The notes: generated from the sequence alone by a model not told the origin. A DNA stretch of 64,000 nt from Hyphomicrobiales bacterium (GCA_900470095.1 UBZM01000024.1:15142-79141), one strand, 5' to 3'; counted from the first letter of the stretch, positions 1-10,576 are shown. Translations and numbers: made by a program.

Positions 1-639
1 CCGCATCTCGATCTGCTCAAGGCCATGGGCTCGACCGTGCTGGTCTTCGCCGAGACCTCGAATGCGATCCATGGCGACCGCTCGAAACCGCTCTCACAGC
101 GCCCTGTGATGAGCGCGCGGGATTGGGCCGAGTTCGGCCGGCGGATCACGCAGGTTGCCGAGCGCACGCTGAGCGAGGGCGTCCGGCTGGTCTATCATCA
201 CCACATGGGCACGATCGTGCAGAGCGAGGCCGATATCGACGCCTTCATGGCGGCGACGGGTTCTGCCGTGCATCTCCTGCTCGATACCGGCCATGCCACC
301 TGGGGTGGCTCGGACCCAGCCGCGCTCGCCGCGCGCTATCGCGAGCGGATCAGCCATGTCCACGCCAAGGACGTGCGCCCGCATGTCATGACGCAGGCAG
401 CGGCGGAAGGCTGGAGCTTCCTTGACGCCGTTCTCGGCAAGGGCAGCGATCTCGGCATCTATACCGTGCCGGGCGACGGGATGATCGATTATCCCGCAGT
501 GTTTCGCGCATTGCCGGGCTATTCCGGCTGGGTCGTGGTCGAAGCCGAGCAGGATCCGGAAAAGGCCCATCCGCTGACCTATGCCAAGAAGGGCGTCGCC
601 CATCTCAAGCACAGCCTGAAGGAGGCCGGGCTCGTCTGA
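1..639 (+). CDS. iolE: Myo-inosose-2 dehydratase (partial, 5' end outside window)
   Basis: Dehydrates 2-keto-myo-inositol to 3D-(3,5/4)-trihydroxycyclohexane-1,2-dione in cytosolic inositol catabolism. The frame is open from base 1, so the start lies upstream and only about the last 212 residues are seen. They read as the C-terminal part of an IolE TIM barrel of the xylose-isomerase-like fold: VYHHHMGT, LLLDTGHATWGG, HVHAKDVRP and VVVEAEQDP carry the His, Asp and Glu residues expected for metal and substrate binding. iolB follows after 14 bases on the same strand, which supports an iol operon continuing to the left. The family assignment is firm; the metal is not visible. Confidence 0.93.
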   Translation, partial: PHLDLLKAMGSTVLVFAETSNAIHGDRSKPLSQRPVMSARDWAEFGRRITQVAERTLSEGVRLVYHHHMGTIVQSEADIDAFMAATGSAVHLLLDTGHATWGGSDPAALAARYRERISHVHAKDVRPHVMTQAAAEGWSFLDAVLGKGSDLGIYTVPGDGMIDYPAVFRALPGYSGWVVVEAEQDPEKAHPLTYAKKGVAHLKHSLKEAGLV

Positions 640-653
640 GGCCCGGATGCGCC

Positions 654-1454
654 ATGTCGAAGCTGCTCGTCAAACCATCCGCCCCAGATCAGGACGGCCG
701 CATCCATCACGTCACCCCGGAATCGGCCGGCTGGGGCCATGTCGGCTTCGACGTCCACCGGCTTGCCGACGGACAGGTGCTCGAACGGGAGACCGGAGAC
801 CGCGAGGTTTGCGTCGTCCTGCTGTCGGGGAAGGCCGCGGCCATGGTCGAGGACACCGATTTCGGCATCATTGGCGGGCGATCCTCGCCATTCGAACCCG
901 ACCCCTGGTCGCTCTATGTCCCGGCCGGGCTGCGCTTTGCCGTGACGGCGCAGGGTCCCTGCGAGCTGGCGATCTGCTCGGCACCGGGAAACCCGGGCTC
1001 AAAGCCGCGGGTGATCGCGCCAGGGGATGTCGGCTGCATGACCCGCGGCAGCGGTACGAACACCCGCCATGTCCGTAATATCCTGCCCGAGACCGAGCCC
1101 GCCGATGGCCTGCTCGTCGTCGAGGTGATCACCCCGTCAGGCAACTGGTCGAGTTATCCGCCGCACAAGCATGACCAGGACAGGCTGCCGCAGGAATCGC
1201 TGCTGGAGGAGACCTATTACCACCGGCTCTCGCCGCCCCAGGGCTTTGCGCTGCAGCGCGTCTATACCGACGACCGTTCGCTCGATGAGACGCTCTGCGC
1301 CGAGGATGGCGATGTCGTGCTGGTGCCAAGGGGCTATCATCCGGTCGCAGCACCGCACGGCTATGAGCTCTATTACCTCAACGTGATGGCGGGTCCGAAG
1401 CGGGTTTGGAAGTTCGCCAACGATCCGGCCCATGAGTGGATCGTCAAACCCTGA
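654..1454 (+). CDS. iolB: 5-deoxy-glucuronate isomerase IolB
   Basis: Isomerises 5-deoxy-D-glucuronate to 2-deoxy-5-keto-gluconate, the step after IolD ring hydrolysis in inositol catabolism. The 266-residue length is normal for the family. The protein shows the bicupin pattern, with the C-terminal cupin motif around NWSSYPPHKHDQD (metal-binding His pair) and a later VLVPRGYHPV and YYLNVMAGP block typical of IolB. It starts at an ATG 14 bases after iolE. A GAGG lies rather far upstream, so translational coupling to iolE is likely. It appears to be the last iol gene here, since the next frame is on the other strand. Confidence 0.93.
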   Translation: MSKLLVKPSAPDQDGRIHHVTPESAGWGHVGFDVHRLADGQVLERETGDREVCVVLLSGKAAAMVEDTDFGIIGGRSSPFEPDPWSLYVPAGLRFAVTAQGPCELAICSAPGNPGSKPRVIAPGDVGCMTRGSGTNTRHVRNILPETEPADGLLVVEVITPSGNWSSYPPHKHDQDRLPQESLLEETYYHRLSPPQGFALQRVYTDDRSLDETLCAEDGDVVLVPRGYHPVAAPHGYELYYLNVMAGPKRVWKFANDPAHEWIVKP

Positions 1455-1511
1455 ACGGTCAGACGCGGCGGGTCGTACGAATGCAATCCGCAGCTTGCGA
1501 TGACCGCGGGC

Positions 1512-1736
1512 TCAGCGGCGCTTCCGGATGTCCCGCAAGCGTTCGATGTCAGCGCAGAGACGCTCGGCGATCTCCGGCGGATATCCCCGCAGCACCCGGC
1601 CCCGCTCCAGCGAAGGCAGCCATAGCAGATAGTCGACATCCCGCTCGTGGCACCATTCCGGCGACGAGATTGCGACCATCTGCCCAGCCAGTTCAGACCA
1701 GATCATGCGTTCCCCGCTGCCGTTATCCTTGGTCAT
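1512..1736 (-). CDS. Small hypothetical protein, 74 aa
   Basis: No family recognised. The 74-residue frame has a credible composition for a folded small protein (IWSELAGQMVAISSP, DVDYLLWLPSLERGRVLRG) and ends in a basic helix (ADIERLRDIRKRR). It is convergent with iolB, with 57 bases between the stops. It has no signal peptide or membrane segment. Nothing overlaps it on the other strand, so it is not a shadow of a larger gene. Coding status rests only on frame length, amino-acid make-up and position, so I hold it loosely. Confidence 0.45.
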   Translation of the reverse strand: MTKDNGSGERMIWSELAGQMVAISSPEWCHERDVDYLLWLPSLERGRVLRGYPPEIAERLCADIERLRDIRKRR

Positions 1737-2297
1737 ACCCAGCCCCCCGCTGGAGATTCAGAACAGCGTTACCTGATACTTGTTCCAAGCACCTAGTATT
1801 TTAACCGGTCGAATTCTGGCGTTACTCCTGTCTCAGAGAGCCTGGCGTGAAACTTCTCGAAAATACTTGAGAACCTGAAACCCCGATTTTGACGACGAGC
1901 CCCATCGGCAATGACAGCTGCGCCGCAAGTCAGACCGATTCGAATATACAATCCAAAGACTCAGAGAACGGTTTCCCCAGTACAAGTAAATCATACCGTT
2001 CGTAAAATACCAGAGCGCCGTCTCGTTGTGTTGATGAATATCGCTTCTGAGCTCGGTTCTGATACTCCCCCTCCTTGCACAGAAGCTGCAGGCCGCGCGA
2101 CTTCCATTCGCCCGACAGGATCGTCTCGCGCCGCCGACATTACGCCGGGCCGGAATGACCCTTGGCCATGCGCTGCGCCTCCCTTGCGTAACAATCTCGT
2201 GAAGAACGCCGCGCCGTCAGACAATCGCCTGTGCCCTTGCGTCCTGCCTCGCGCTGAAATATCCTCATTTGTAGATTTTATAACAATCATCCGAGCA
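1737..2297. other. Intergenic region upstream of the TetR gene
   Basis: 561 bases without a supportable gene. The base composition is visibly more AT-rich than the flanking genes. The TetR frame happens to stay open across most of it, but the translation (many Pro, Thr, Arg, no domain) looks non-coding. A 7-base inverted pair, GAACGGT (1966-1972) and ACCGTTC (1995-2001), is present. Promoters for the TetR gene and for the minus-strand small gene should lie here, but I cannot place them. Confidence 0.5.
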
Positions 2298-2966
2298 ATG
2301 CCCCGATCCGACCGATCCACTTCCCCCAGCCCAGCTCCGCGCCCTCGCGGTCGGCGGCTCAAGGACCAGATGTCGGGCCGCGAGGCTTTGCTTCTCGCCG
2401 CGACGAGCGCCTTTGCGCGTCATGGCTATGACAGCGTCGATCTGCGTAGCCTGGCCGCTGCCGCCAAGGTCGACCCTGGGCTGGTGCGTGTGCATTTTGG
2501 CGGAAAGGAAGGGCTCTGGCTCGCGAGCATCGACCATGTCGCCTCGTATACGACGCAGCTGCACGCCGAGATCCGACGCCTGACGGCCGAGACACGCCCA
2601 GTCAGGGAGCGAATGAGCGATGCCATCCGCCTGACGGTGATCTTCCATTTCAGCCACCCGGAACTCGGCCTCTTCATCGCGCAGCAGGCGAGGGAGAGCG
2701 GGGCGCGGCTGGCCGCCCTGAAGGAACGCCTGCTTCGTCCCGCGCTCGATGCCTTCATACCGCTTCTCGATCAGGCGGTTCGCGAAGGTGTCACGCATGC
2801 GAGCGACCCCTTCATCGCCTTCTCGATTCTCGCCGGCGCATTCTTCTGGCCCTCGACCGCGCCCGACCTCGTTCAATCCCTGTCCGCGAGCCCCATGGAT
2901 CGCAGCCAGTTTCAGGAGCACTTCCTTGAGAATCTCATCGCCGTATTCCTCTCCAAGCCCCACTAG
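2298..2966 (+). CDS. TetR/AcrR family transcriptional regulator
   Basis: Probable repressor of the efflux operon that follows. The 222-residue reading starts at ATG 2298. Residues about 25-75 form the TetR helix-turn-helix (SAFARHGYDSVDLRSLAAAA, then VDPGLVRVHFGGKEGLW), and the remainder is a helical ligand-binding domain with a C-terminal domain typical of efflux regulators. The same frame is open back to 1911, but the extra N-terminus is low-quality sequence, so I reject that start. The gene lies 162 bases before the RND adaptor on the same strand, which suggests local control of the pump. The ligand is unknown. Confidence 0.88.
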   Translation: MPRSDRSTSPSPAPRPRGRRLKDQMSGREALLLAATSAFARHGYDSVDLRSLAAAAKVDPGLVRVHFGGKEGLWLASIDHVASYTTQLHAEIRRLTAETRPVRERMSDAIRLTVIFHFSHPELGLFIAQQARESGARLAALKERLLRPALDAFIPLLDQAVREGVTHASDPFIAFSILAGAFFWPSTAPDLVQSLSASPMDRSQFQEHFLENLIAVFLSKPH

Positions 2967-3128
2967 CGAGAGACCTTCCCAGCCTCATGCTCCCGCACGT
3001 GCGATGAAGGCCGCCCGCGCTTCCGGCGGGCAAGACTTGTGGTTTGACGCGGGCCTCGCTCATGGAAGACTGCACGATGCCCCGACGGCGAGCGCGCCGC
3101 GACCTGCACCATTGGAAGGATGCGACGG

Positions 3129-4286
3129 ATGACCACCTCCACGCCGCGGCGCCGTTTCGCGCTCTTCTGCCTTGCCTTCATCTGGCCGCTGCTTGGCGCA
3201 GCAACCTTGGCCCAGGCGCAGGGGGCTGCGCCCCCGCCCCAGGTGACCGTGGTCGAGGTCAAAGCCGGTAAGGTCCCGCTGACATTCGAGTATGCCGCAC
3301 GCGTCGAGGCCTCGCGGGAGGTTCAGGTCCGGGCCCAGGTTGGCGGGATTCTGCTGAAGCGGAATTTCGTCGAGGGCGCCGAGGTCAAGGCCGGCGACAT
3401 CCTCTTCGAAATAGACCCGAGGCGTTACGAGGCGGACGTCGCCAAGGCCAAGGCACAGCTCCAGCAGGCGGAGGCACAACTCGCCCAGGCGACGCGCGAT
3501 GCCGAACGCTATACGCGGCTGGCCCAGAGCGGCTCCGGTACGGAAAAGGCGCGCGATGATGCCCTCTCCGCCAAGGAACTCGCGACGGCGTCGGTCGCCG
3601 TCGCCCACGCCGACCTGAACGTCGCAGAACTCAATCTCGGCTACACCAATGTGAGGGCGCCGATCAGTGGGGTCACGAGTCGCGAGGAGTTGCCCGAGGG
3701 CAGCCTGATCGGCACCACGGGCGACAGCAGCCTGCTCACCAAGATCACCCAGCTCGACCCCGTCTATGTCATCTTCAACTCCAGCGAGAGCGAAGTTGCC
3801 GAGGTCAGGGCACTGCTCGAAGCACAGGGCATCTGGGAGCGTGCCGGCGAGATCCTCTCTGTCAAGCTCACCTATGGCGATGGCCGCGTCTATGCTCAAC
3901 CTGGCGTGATCGATTTCGCCTCCTCCGGCCTTGATCCGGAAACCGGGACGCTGCGGCTGCGTGCCGTTGTCCCCAATCCCGAGCATCGCCTGCTGCCCGG
4001 CCAGTTCCTGCGCGCGATCGTGATGGGGGTCGTCCTCAACGACGCCATCGTCGTTCCGCAGGCTGCCGTCTCGCAGGGACCCCGCGGACAGTTCGTCTAC
4101 ACGGTCGACAGCCAGGGGAAGGCCGAAGCCCGCCCGGTCGTACTCGGACGTCAGGTCTCTGACGGCTGGATCGTCACCTCAGGCCTCAAGCCCGGCGACA
4201 AGCTGATCACGGAAGGGATCATCAAGGTTCGTCCCGGCGCTCCGGTCACGATCGCCGCCGCGGCGCCCGGAGCTGCCAAGCCATGA
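3129..4286 (+). CDS. RND efflux pump periplasmic adaptor subunit (AcrA/MexA type)
   Basis: Membrane fusion protein linking the inner-membrane RND pump to an outer-membrane channel. It is 385 residues, with an N-terminal export signal (about residues 5-30, ending AQAQG). A biotinyl-lipoyl-like domain follows ([30 protein letters not shown]), then a coiled-coil hairpin rich in Ala, Gln and Glu (about 90-150) and the beta-barrel and membrane-proximal domains. ATG 3129 is preferred over ATG 3120 because the GGAAGGA at 3114-3120 is correctly spaced only for the later codon. No N-terminal lipobox cysteine is seen. The stop overlaps the next start (ATGA), so the two are translationally coupled. Confidence 0.94.
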   Translation: MTTSTPRRRFALFCLAFIWPLLGAATLAQAQGAAPPPQVTVVEVKAGKVPLTFEYAARVEASREVQVRAQVGGILLKRNFVEGAEVKAGDILFEIDPRRYEADVAKAKAQLQQAEAQLAQATRDAERYTRLAQSGSGTEKARDDALSAKELATASVAVAHADLNVAELNLGYTNVRAPISGVTSREELPEGSLIGTTGDSSLLTKITQLDPVYVIFNSSESEVAEVRALLEAQGIWERAGEILSVKLTYGDGRVYAQPGVIDFASSGLDPETGTLRLRAVVPNPEHRLLPGQFLRAIVMGVVLNDAIVVPQAAVSQGPRGQFVYTVDSQGKAEARPVVLGRQVSDGWIVTSGLKPGDKLITEGIIKVRPGAPVTIAAAAPGAAKP

Positions 4287-7200
4287 ATCGCTTCTTCATC
4301 GACAGGCCCGTCTTCGCCGCCGTCATCTCGATCGTCATCGTGCTTGCCGGCATCGTCGCGATCCGCGTGCTTCCGATCGCGCAATATCCCGAGCTGACGC
4401 CGCCGCAGATCGTCGTCAGCGCCACCTATCCCGGCGCCAGCGCCGAGACGATCGCGCAGACGGTGGCAGCGCCGCTCGAGCAGCAGATCAACGGCGTCGA
4501 GGGCATGCTCTACATGCAGTCCTCGAACTCCAGCAGCGGCCAGATGTCGCTGACGGTGACATTCGCTCAGGGCACCGATCCCGATCAGGCAACGATCAAC
4601 GTCAATAATCGCGTCCAGCGCGCGACGCCGACCTTGCCGCAAGAGGTCACCCGGCTCGGCGTGACGGTCAGCCAGCGCTCGACCTCCATCCTCGGCCTCG
4701 TGGCGATGTATTCGGAGAACGACCGCTTCGACACGACCTATGTCGGCAACTATGCCCTGCTGAACGTCATTGACGATCTGAAGCGCATTCCCGGCGTCGG
4801 CGACGCGGCATTGCTCGGGCAGCGAGACTACTCGATGCGGATCTGGCTGAGCCCCGACAAGCTCGCCCGCTACGGCCTGACGACGACCGATGTCGCGGCA
4901 GCCATTCGCGAACAGAATGCCCAGTTCGCAGCCGGCCGCTTCGGCGATGAGCCGAACGACCCATCGACCCCCTTCACCTATTCCGCCACGACCCAGGGGC
5001 GTCTCCCGGATGCCGAGGCGTTCGGCAACATCATCCTGCGCTCCGACATCAACGCGGCGACGCTCAGGCTCAGGGATGTGGCGCGGGTCGAGCTCGGATC
5101 GGCCAGCTATACCGTCGACAGCAAGCTCAACGGCAAGCCTGCGGTGCCACTCGCGGTCTATCTTCAGACCGGAGCGAATGCGCTCTCGACCATGGAGGCG
5201 CTCAAGAGCCGCATGGAAGAACTGAAGCAGTCCTTCCCGGAGGGCATGGCCTACAGCATTCCCTACGACACGACGAAGTTCATCCAGGTCTCGATCGAGG
5301 AGGTGGTCAAGACCTTCGTCGAGGCCATCGTCCTGGTCATCCTCGTCGTCTTCCTTTTCCTGCAGAACTTCCGGGCCACGCTCATCCCGGTCATTGCCGT
5401 ACCGATCTCGATCATCGGCACCTTTGCCGGCATGTACATGTTCGGCTTCTCGATCAACCTGCTCACCCTGTTCGGCCTGGTCCTCGCCATCGGCATCGTC
5501 GTCGACGACGCGATCGTGGTTCTGGAAAACGTCGAGCGCATCATGGCGACAGAGCATCTGTCGCCGCGAGAGGCTTCGATCAAGGCGATGGGCGAAGTCA
5601 CCGGACCGGTCATCGCGATCGTCCTGGTGCTGTGCGCGGTCTTCATCCCCGTGTCGTTCATGGGCGGGCTGGCCGGTGCGATGTACAAGCAGTTTGCGGT
5701 CACGATCGCCCTGTCGGTCACGATCTCGGGCATCGTCGCGCTGACGCTGACTCCGGCCCTGTGCGCACTGATCCTGAAGCCCGGCCATCAGGAGCCGGCA
5801 CTGCCGTTCCGGCTGTTCAACCGCTTCTTCGACAAGCTGACGAGCGGCTATGTCTCCGGCGTCGGCTTCCTCATCAAGCGCTTTGCCATCGGCCTCGTTC
5901 TCTTCGCCGTGCTCGTCGCCGGCACCGGCATCCTGTTCCGGATCGTTCCGGGCTCGCTGGTTCCAGACGAAGACCAGGGCGTGCTGCTTGGGGTGGCCAT
6001 CCTGCCTCCGGCCGCGTCGCTGAACCGCACCGTGGCCGCGATGGATGAGGCCGCCACCAATATCGGCAAGCACCCGGCCGTCGAGAATGTCTTCGCCATT
6101 TCGGGGTTCGACCTTCTCTCCGGCAGCGAGCGGACCAGTGCCGCCACGACCTTCGTGACGCTCAAGGACTGGAGCGAGCGCAGGACCCCGGACCTCGATG
6201 CGCGCAACCTGGTCAAGACGTTCACCGGCATGAATATCGGGATCAAGGACGCCATGGTCCTGTTCTTCAATCCGCCGCCGATCAGCGGGTTGAGCACCAC
6301 GGGCGGGTTCGAACTTTATGTGCAGGACCGCACCGGAGGCGGCGTCCAGTCGCTCTCTGCCGCCACCGCGCAACTGGTCGAAGCCGCCGCGAAACGTCCC
6401 GAACTGGCCGGCGTGCGCACGACCTTCGACACCGGCGTTCCCCAGTACCGCCTCGACCTGGACCGCGACATGGCCAAGGCGCTCGGCGTGCCGATCAGCT
6501 CCGTCTTCGAGACGATGCAAAGCACGTTCGGCAGCCTCTACGTCAATGACTTCACGCTCTATGGGCGCAACTACCGCGTCAACCTGCAGTCCGAGGCCGC
6601 TTTCCGTCAGGCGCCGAAGGATCTCAAGCAGGTCTTCGTGCGCTCAAGCAACAACAAGATGGTGCCGCTCGATACGCTGGTGAAAGCCGTGCGCGTCGCC
6701 GGTCCCGACCAGTTCGAGCGCTTCAACGCCTTTGCCGCCGCCAAGGTGATGGGCAACCCGGCGCCCGGATACACGTCGGGCGCGGCGATCGCGGCGATGC
6801 AGGAGGTGGCGCGCGAGCTTCCGCAGGGCTTCCAGATCGCCTGGACGGGCTCGGCTTATCAGGAGCTCGCAACCAGCGGAACCGGCTCGCAAGCCATGAT
6901 CTTCGGCATCATCATGGTGTTCCTGATCCTCGCTGCGCAGTACGAGAAATGGACCCTGCCGCTGGCTGTCATTCTCGCGGTTCCGTTCGCGCTGTTCGGG
7001 GCGCTGCTTGCGGTCTGGCTCCGCGGCCTGACCAACGACGTCTACTTCCAGATCGGCCTTGTCACGCTGATCGGTCTGGCCGCCAAGAACGCCATCCTGA
7101 TCGTCGAATTCGCCGTTCTTGTGCGCCAGGAGGGCATGAGTGCCGCCGAAGCTGCGCTCGAAGCAGCGCGGCTGCGCTTCCGACCGATCGTGATGACCTC

Positions 7201-7438
7201 GCTCGCCTTCATTCTCGGCGTCGTTCCGCTCGCGATCAGCAGCGGCGCGGGCTCCGCGAGCCGGCACTCGATCGGCACGGGCGTGATCGGCGGCATGTTG
7301 GCTGCGACCTTCATCGCCACCTTCTTCATCCCGATGTTCTATCGGCTCATCGACTGGCGCGCGCCTCGCCCTGCCAAGGATGCAGGGCCGGCGGCGAATG
7401 CCGAGGTGACGGCGGAGAAGGCGGGAAGCTCGATCTAG
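4283..7438 (+). CDS. RND (HAE1 family) multidrug efflux permease (AcrB/MexB type)
   Basis: Proton-driven inner-membrane exporter of hydrophobic or amphiphilic compounds. At 1051 residues it has the standard HAE1 length. It begins [12 protein letters not shown], has the porter motif [13 protein letters not shown], and keeps the transmembrane proton-relay Asp pair ([17 protein letters not shown], Asp408-Asp409) and the helix-10 Lys ([13 protein letters not shown]). Two repeats, each of about six membrane segments with a large periplasmic loop, are visible. No TolC/OprM channel gene is present nearby, so the pump must borrow one encoded elsewhere. Substrates cannot be inferred from sequence. Confidence 0.96.
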   Translation: MNRFFIDRPVFAAVISIVIVLAGIVAIRVLPIAQYPELTPPQIVVSATYPGASAETIAQTVAAPLEQQINGVEGMLYMQSSNSSSGQMSLTVTFAQGTDPDQATINVNNRVQRATPTLPQEVTRLGVTVSQRSTSILGLVAMYSENDRFDTTYVGNYALLNVIDDLKRIPGVGDAALLGQRDYSMRIWLSPDKLARYGLTTTDVAAAIREQNAQFAAGRFGDEPNDPSTPFTYSATTQGRLPDAEAFGNIILRSDINAATLRLRDVARVELGSASYTVDSKLNGKPAVPLAVYLQTGANALSTMEALKSRMEELKQSFPEGMAYSIPYDTTKFIQVSIEEVVKTFVEAIVLVILVVFLFLQNFRATLIPVIAVPISIIGTFAGMYMFGFSINLLTLFGLVLAIGIVVDDAIVVLENVERIMATEHLSPREASIKAMGEVTGPVIAIVLVLCAVFIPVSFMGGLAGAMYKQFAVTIALSVTISGIVALTLTPALCALILKPGHQEPALPFRLFNRFFDKLTSGYVSGVGFLIKRFAIGLVLFAVLVAGTGILFRIVPGSLVPDEDQGVLLGVAILPPAASLNRTVAAMDEAATNIGKHPAVENVFAISGFDLLSGSERTSAATTFVTLKDWSERRTPDLDARNLVKTFTGMNIGIKDAMVLFFNPPPISGLSTTGGFELYVQDRTGGGVQSLSAATAQLVEAAAKRPELAGVRTTFDTGVPQYRLDLDRDMAKALGVPISSVFETMQSTFGSLYVNDFTLYGRNYRVNLQSEAAFRQAPKDLKQVFVRSSNNKMVPLDTLVKAVRVAGPDQFERFNAFAAAKVMGNPAPGYTSGAAIAAMQEVARELPQGFQIAWTGSAYQELATSGTGSQAMIFGIIMVFLILAAQYEKWTLPLAVILAVPFALFGALLAVWLRGLTNDVYFQIGLVTLIGLAAKNAILIVEFAVLVRQEGMSAAEAALEAARLRFRPIVMTSLAFILGVVPLAISSGAGSASRHSIGTGVIGGMLAATFIATFFIPMFYRLIDWRAPRPAKDAGPAANAEVTAEKAGSSI

Positions 7439-7563
7439 GGTTCGGACCGGTCCCGCAATCACCCTGATCACGTTGGCGCGCGGCCAGGATGATCGTGCGC
7501 GACAAATCGGGTGTCGGGAACTAGGCTCGACGCCGCAACCAGCACGATGTGATGGGACAAACC

Positions 7564-8115
7564 ATGAGCGAATTCAGAATTGCCGTCGTGATCGGCAGCC
7601 TTCGGCGTGATTCCTTCAACCGCAAGCTTGCCACGGCCATCGCCAAACTGGCCCCGCCGGAGTTCAGGTTCCATCAGGTCGCGATCGGCGATCTGCCGCT
7701 CTACAATCAGGATGACGACGCCAACCAGGCCCCGGTCGTGAAGCGGCTGAAGGCCGAGATCGCCGGCTCCCAGGGCGTCATCTTCGTCACGGCCGAATAT
7801 AACCGTTCCATCCCCGGCGTGCTGAAGAACGCCATCGATCAGGCCTCGCGGCCCTATGGGCAGAGTGCCTGGGCCGGCAAGCCGGCCGGTGTTCTCGGCG
7901 TGTCGGTCGGCGCTATCGGAACAGCGATTGCGCAGCAGCATCTGCGCAATGTCCTCGCCTATCTCGACATGCCGACACTCGGACAGCCGGAAATCTTCAT
8001 CCAGGCCAAGGATGGGTTGTTCACCGAGAGCGGCGAGATCGGTGAATCCAGCCGGGCTTTTCTGCAAGGCTGGATGGATGCCTATGTCGCCTGGGTGAAG
8101 AAGCACTCAGCTTAA
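7564..8115 (+). CDS. NADPH-dependent FMN reductase family protein
   Basis: Flavodoxin-fold oxidoreductase of the ChrR/azoreductase-like group, which reduces quinones, azo dyes or chromate with NAD(P)H through bound FMN. The 183-residue protein has the phosphate-binding loop GSLRRDSFNRKL near its N-terminus and the signature AEYNRSIPGVLKNAIDQAS in the middle, followed by GKPAGVLGVSVGAIGT. Start ATG 7564 is chosen; an in-frame GTG and ATG lie just upstream (7549, 7552) but add nothing conserved. It stands alone between the efflux operon and the convergent FUSC gene. The physiological substrate is unknown. Confidence 0.9.
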   Translation: MSEFRIAVVIGSLRRDSFNRKLATAIAKLAPPEFRFHQVAIGDLPLYNQDDDANQAPVVKRLKAEIAGSQGVIFVTAEYNRSIPGVLKNAIDQASRPYGQSAWAGKPAGVLGVSVGAIGTAIAQQHLRNVLAYLDMPTLGQPEIFIQAKDGLFTESGEIGESSRAFLQGWMDAYVAWVKKHSA

Positions 8116-8145
8116 CGCGACCTCTCTGGGAAAGTTTAACGACGG

Positions 8146-8185
8146 CATCCCGGCTCTGTGCCGCTGAAGCGGCCTGACCGGGATG
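8146..8185. terminator. Two-tier stem-loop between convergent genes
   Basis: CATCCCGG (8146-8153) pairs with CCGGGATG (8178-8185). Nested inside, GCCGC (8160-8164) pairs with GCGGC (8169-8173) around a TGAA loop. It sits between two convergent stop codons, where a bidirectional transcription stop is expected. There is no U-tract, so an intrinsic terminator is not proven. Confidence 0.4.
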
Positions 8186-8255
8186 AGCGCCGAGCCTACG
8201 CGGCATCGCAGGTCCCAAGGCGAAACCAGCGCAACGCGGCCTCCTGCGCGCGCCA

Positions 8256-10160
8256 TTACGGGCCGGTGAGAAAGGGCTCCGCCTGCCGAAATGCAGCTGC
8301 GGCCTCCTTCATTGCGCGTGCGGCCTCGGCATTCGCGAGCTTTCGCGCGGCCTCGTCGAACAATTCCGGTCTGGGCGTTTCCGTCCTGAACCGCCCCAGA
8401 GCTGCGAGCCCCTGCGCAATCAGCCGCCGATCCTCGTCCCCGAGCCCTCCCTCAGACATCAATCCCTGCAGCGTCGTCGCCGCGATGCCGAGATTGAGCA
8501 CGCCAAGCAGGCCATGCGCAGCGCCGCAATCGCCTTCTCCGGCTCTGGCGAGGTGCAAAGTGAGCCGCATGATCTGCCGGGTCATGCCCTGATCCCAGCT
8601 TGCCCCGCGCCTGGCCTGCGGATTGGCGAGGAGCCGCTCAAGGTCTCGCCGGATATCGTCGCGGGTCTTTGCCGCGTGCCGATCGTGCCTGCGCGGCAGC
8701 AGAATGAAGCTGCTTGTGACCAGCACGGCAGCGGCGACAAGCGCGCCAGCCTCGCTCAGGATTGCTGCAGGTCTGGTGACGGCCGGCAACACCGCCTGGC
8801 TGGCCAGGAGAAAACACATATTGGCGTCGATCGCCGCGATTGCCGTCTTGCGGCTCGCGCGCGCCAACCCTCCAAGCAGGAGGAACGGTGCCACCGAAAC
8901 CAGCAGTTCGGGCACGGTCTGGACATGCGGCTGCACGCCGAAGCGATAGATCAGGGCAGCCACCACCCCGGCCAGAACTCCTTTCAGCATATGCGGCGCA
9001 ATGGCCTGCGGCTGCGCCAGAGAGCCCAGGACCATCGAGAAGATGCAAACTCCGAGCGCTGCCAGTTCCGCCACCGGCCAGTTTGCAGCATAGGCCGCAG
9101 AGCCAGCCAGCCAGGTGGCCAACCCCGACACGGCGCCAGCGGTCGTGCCCAGCGACCAATCGCCATGAGGATTGCGCAGGAAGGCCGGCACCAGGCCGGA
9201 GAGCTCGTCTCCGGCCGGGCGGTCCATACGGAGTGCGGCGTCTGCTGCGACCAGCCCCCGCAGACTGTCCGACAGGCGGGGATCCAGCCCTTCGCCAAGC
9301 GGCGCCTCCCCTTCCACCTCTGTCTCCCACTCGAAATGTCGCGCCAACCGGTCAAGTTCTGCCAGAGCCCTGGCGATGATCTCCTCCGACGCTTCCCGCG
9401 ACGCAGCTGCGCGCCCTGCCGACATCACCAACAAGGCGGCCGCGACCAGTGCATCGACGCGCTTGCGACGCCGCGAGCCCCGCAGCGAGCCTGCCGTCAT
9501 CTGATCCGCCGCCTGGGTGACGCTGCTCATCTCGGCGAGAAGTTGCTGTTCTGCTACGGCAAGCCGCTCCTGCGGAACGCCCTCGATCACCAAGGCTGCG
9601 AACCGCACCGCTTGGCCGGCCATCAGCCGCGCCCGAGACATGAGAGCAGAACGCGATGCTGCCGGTGTGAACAGCGCCGTGACCAACGTCACCACGACCA
9701 CCCCGATCAACGTGCACTCAACCCGTGCAATGGCGATGTCCCAGGATCGTTCGGGAGAGAACACCGTTGGCAGGATGACGATGGCCGCGGTCATACCGCT
9801 CATCAGGGCGCCATAGGCGGTGACGCCGCGCAGCACATGCGTCAGCGCAGTGTTGAAGCCGACCCACAGACCGAGCGCGAGCAAGAGAAAATAGTGGCTG
9901 GGAATCAGATGCACCAAACCGAAGCCGACGGCTGCACCAATCAACGTTCCGAGAATCCTGAGAAAGCCACGGGCGAACAAGAGCCCGCGCGAGGCTTGCG
10001 CCACGACCCAGACTGGCATCGCGGCCCAGTAGGCGTTGGTGATGTGAAGCGACGATGCGAGAGCAAATGCGAGCCAGGCGGCAAGAGCCAGCAGCCCTGC
10101 TTGCCGGAGGGCGGCACCATCCAGTCCCAACCGGAGCAAGGGCGAGGACCTCACGGCCAC
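8256..10160 (-). CDS. FUSC family membrane protein (aromatic acid exporter-like)
   Basis: Inner-membrane protein of the fusaric acid resistance / AaeB-like family. Members are linked to export of aromatic acids or to small-molecule resistance. The 634 residues show the family architecture. Several hydrophobic helices run from about residue 15 to 170 (ALAAWLAFALASSLHITNAYWAAMPVWVV, quoted only by family position). A soluble helical region (about 175-330) precedes a second membrane cluster (about 335-480) and a C-terminal cytosolic domain. No partner adaptor (AaeA type) is adjacent, and the neighbouring flavin reductase is convergent rather than co-transcribed. Substrate unknown. Confidence 0.85.
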   Translation of the reverse strand: MAVRSSPLLRLGLDGAALRQAGLLALAAWLAFALASSLHITNAYWAAMPVWVVAQASRGLLFARGFLRILGTLIGAAVGFGLVHLIPSHYFLLLALGLWVGFNTALTHVLRGVTAYGALMSGMTAAIVILPTVFSPERSWDIAIARVECTLIGVVVVTLVTALFTPAASRSALMSRARLMAGQAVRFAALVIEGVPQERLAVAEQQLLAEMSSVTQAADQMTAGSLRGSRRRKRVDALVAAALLVMSAGRAAASREASEEIIARALAELDRLARHFEWETEVEGEAPLGEGLDPRLSDSLRGLVAADAALRMDRPAGDELSGLVPAFLRNPHGDWSLGTTAGAVSGLATWLAGSAAYAANWPVAELAALGVCIFSMVLGSLAQPQAIAPHMLKGVLAGVVAALIYRFGVQPHVQTVPELLVSVAPFLLLGGLARASRKTAIAAIDANMCFLLASQAVLPAVTRPAAILSEAGALVAAAVLVTSSFILLPRRHDRHAAKTRDDIRRDLERLLANPQARRGASWDQGMTRQIMRLTLHLARAGEGDCGAAHGLLGVLNLGIAATTLQGLMSEGGLGDEDRRLIAQGLAALGRFRTETPRPELFDEAARKLANAEAARAMKEAAAAFRQAEPFLTGP

Positions 10161-10576
10161 GGCTCGCGCATGTCCTGAGCAGCCTTCTCCAAGCGGACCT
10201 CATGTCGGTCGGTTGCCCAGCACCAAGCGCGGCAGGCGTTCACACCACCATACCGCATGAGGCCAGTGGAGTGCACAAGGCGCGCCTTGCTCGGCTCAGC
10301 CCCACGACACTTCAGGCAAGTGAGCAGGCGACACCGACTCGGCCGGCGAGCCGCGGGTCGCCGGTTGACAGCGCCACGCTCCCGCGCCGCCAGTCGAGGG
10401 GTATTGGCGCCCCGGCCGCATCGGCGGGCACGACCATGTCGACGACTGAGACCGGCCGGTCCGAGCGCAGGCAGATTGGAGCTGCACCATTGATAGTGTA
10501 GGATTTGCGGCTACGGGTTGCGCGGGCCGGCCTGCTGCGTGTGGTGGGGCGAACCGAACTCGAAGGAGGCCCTTCG
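10161..10576. other. Intergenic region between FUSC gene and cytochrome c gene
   Basis: 416 bases upstream of both flanking genes, which diverge from it. Short frames on both strands have no recognisable product. A TTGACA lies at 10365-10370 but has no acceptable -10 partner, so I do not call a promoter. I see nothing else. Confidence 0.5.

Noticed and set aside
1911-2297. In-frame N-terminal extension of the TetR protein by 129 residues
   Set aside because: No domain, odd composition, and the helix-turn-helix sits at a normal distance from ATG 2298.
4151-6520. 789-codon open frame antisense to the RND permease gene
   Set aside because: Arg-, Asp- and Glu-rich shadow translation caused by high GC in the third codon position of the real gene; no domain.
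8514-10178. 554-codon open frame antisense to the FUSC gene
   Set aside because: Low-complexity Gln, His and Arg composition typical of a shadow; the minus-strand frame has clear membrane helices.
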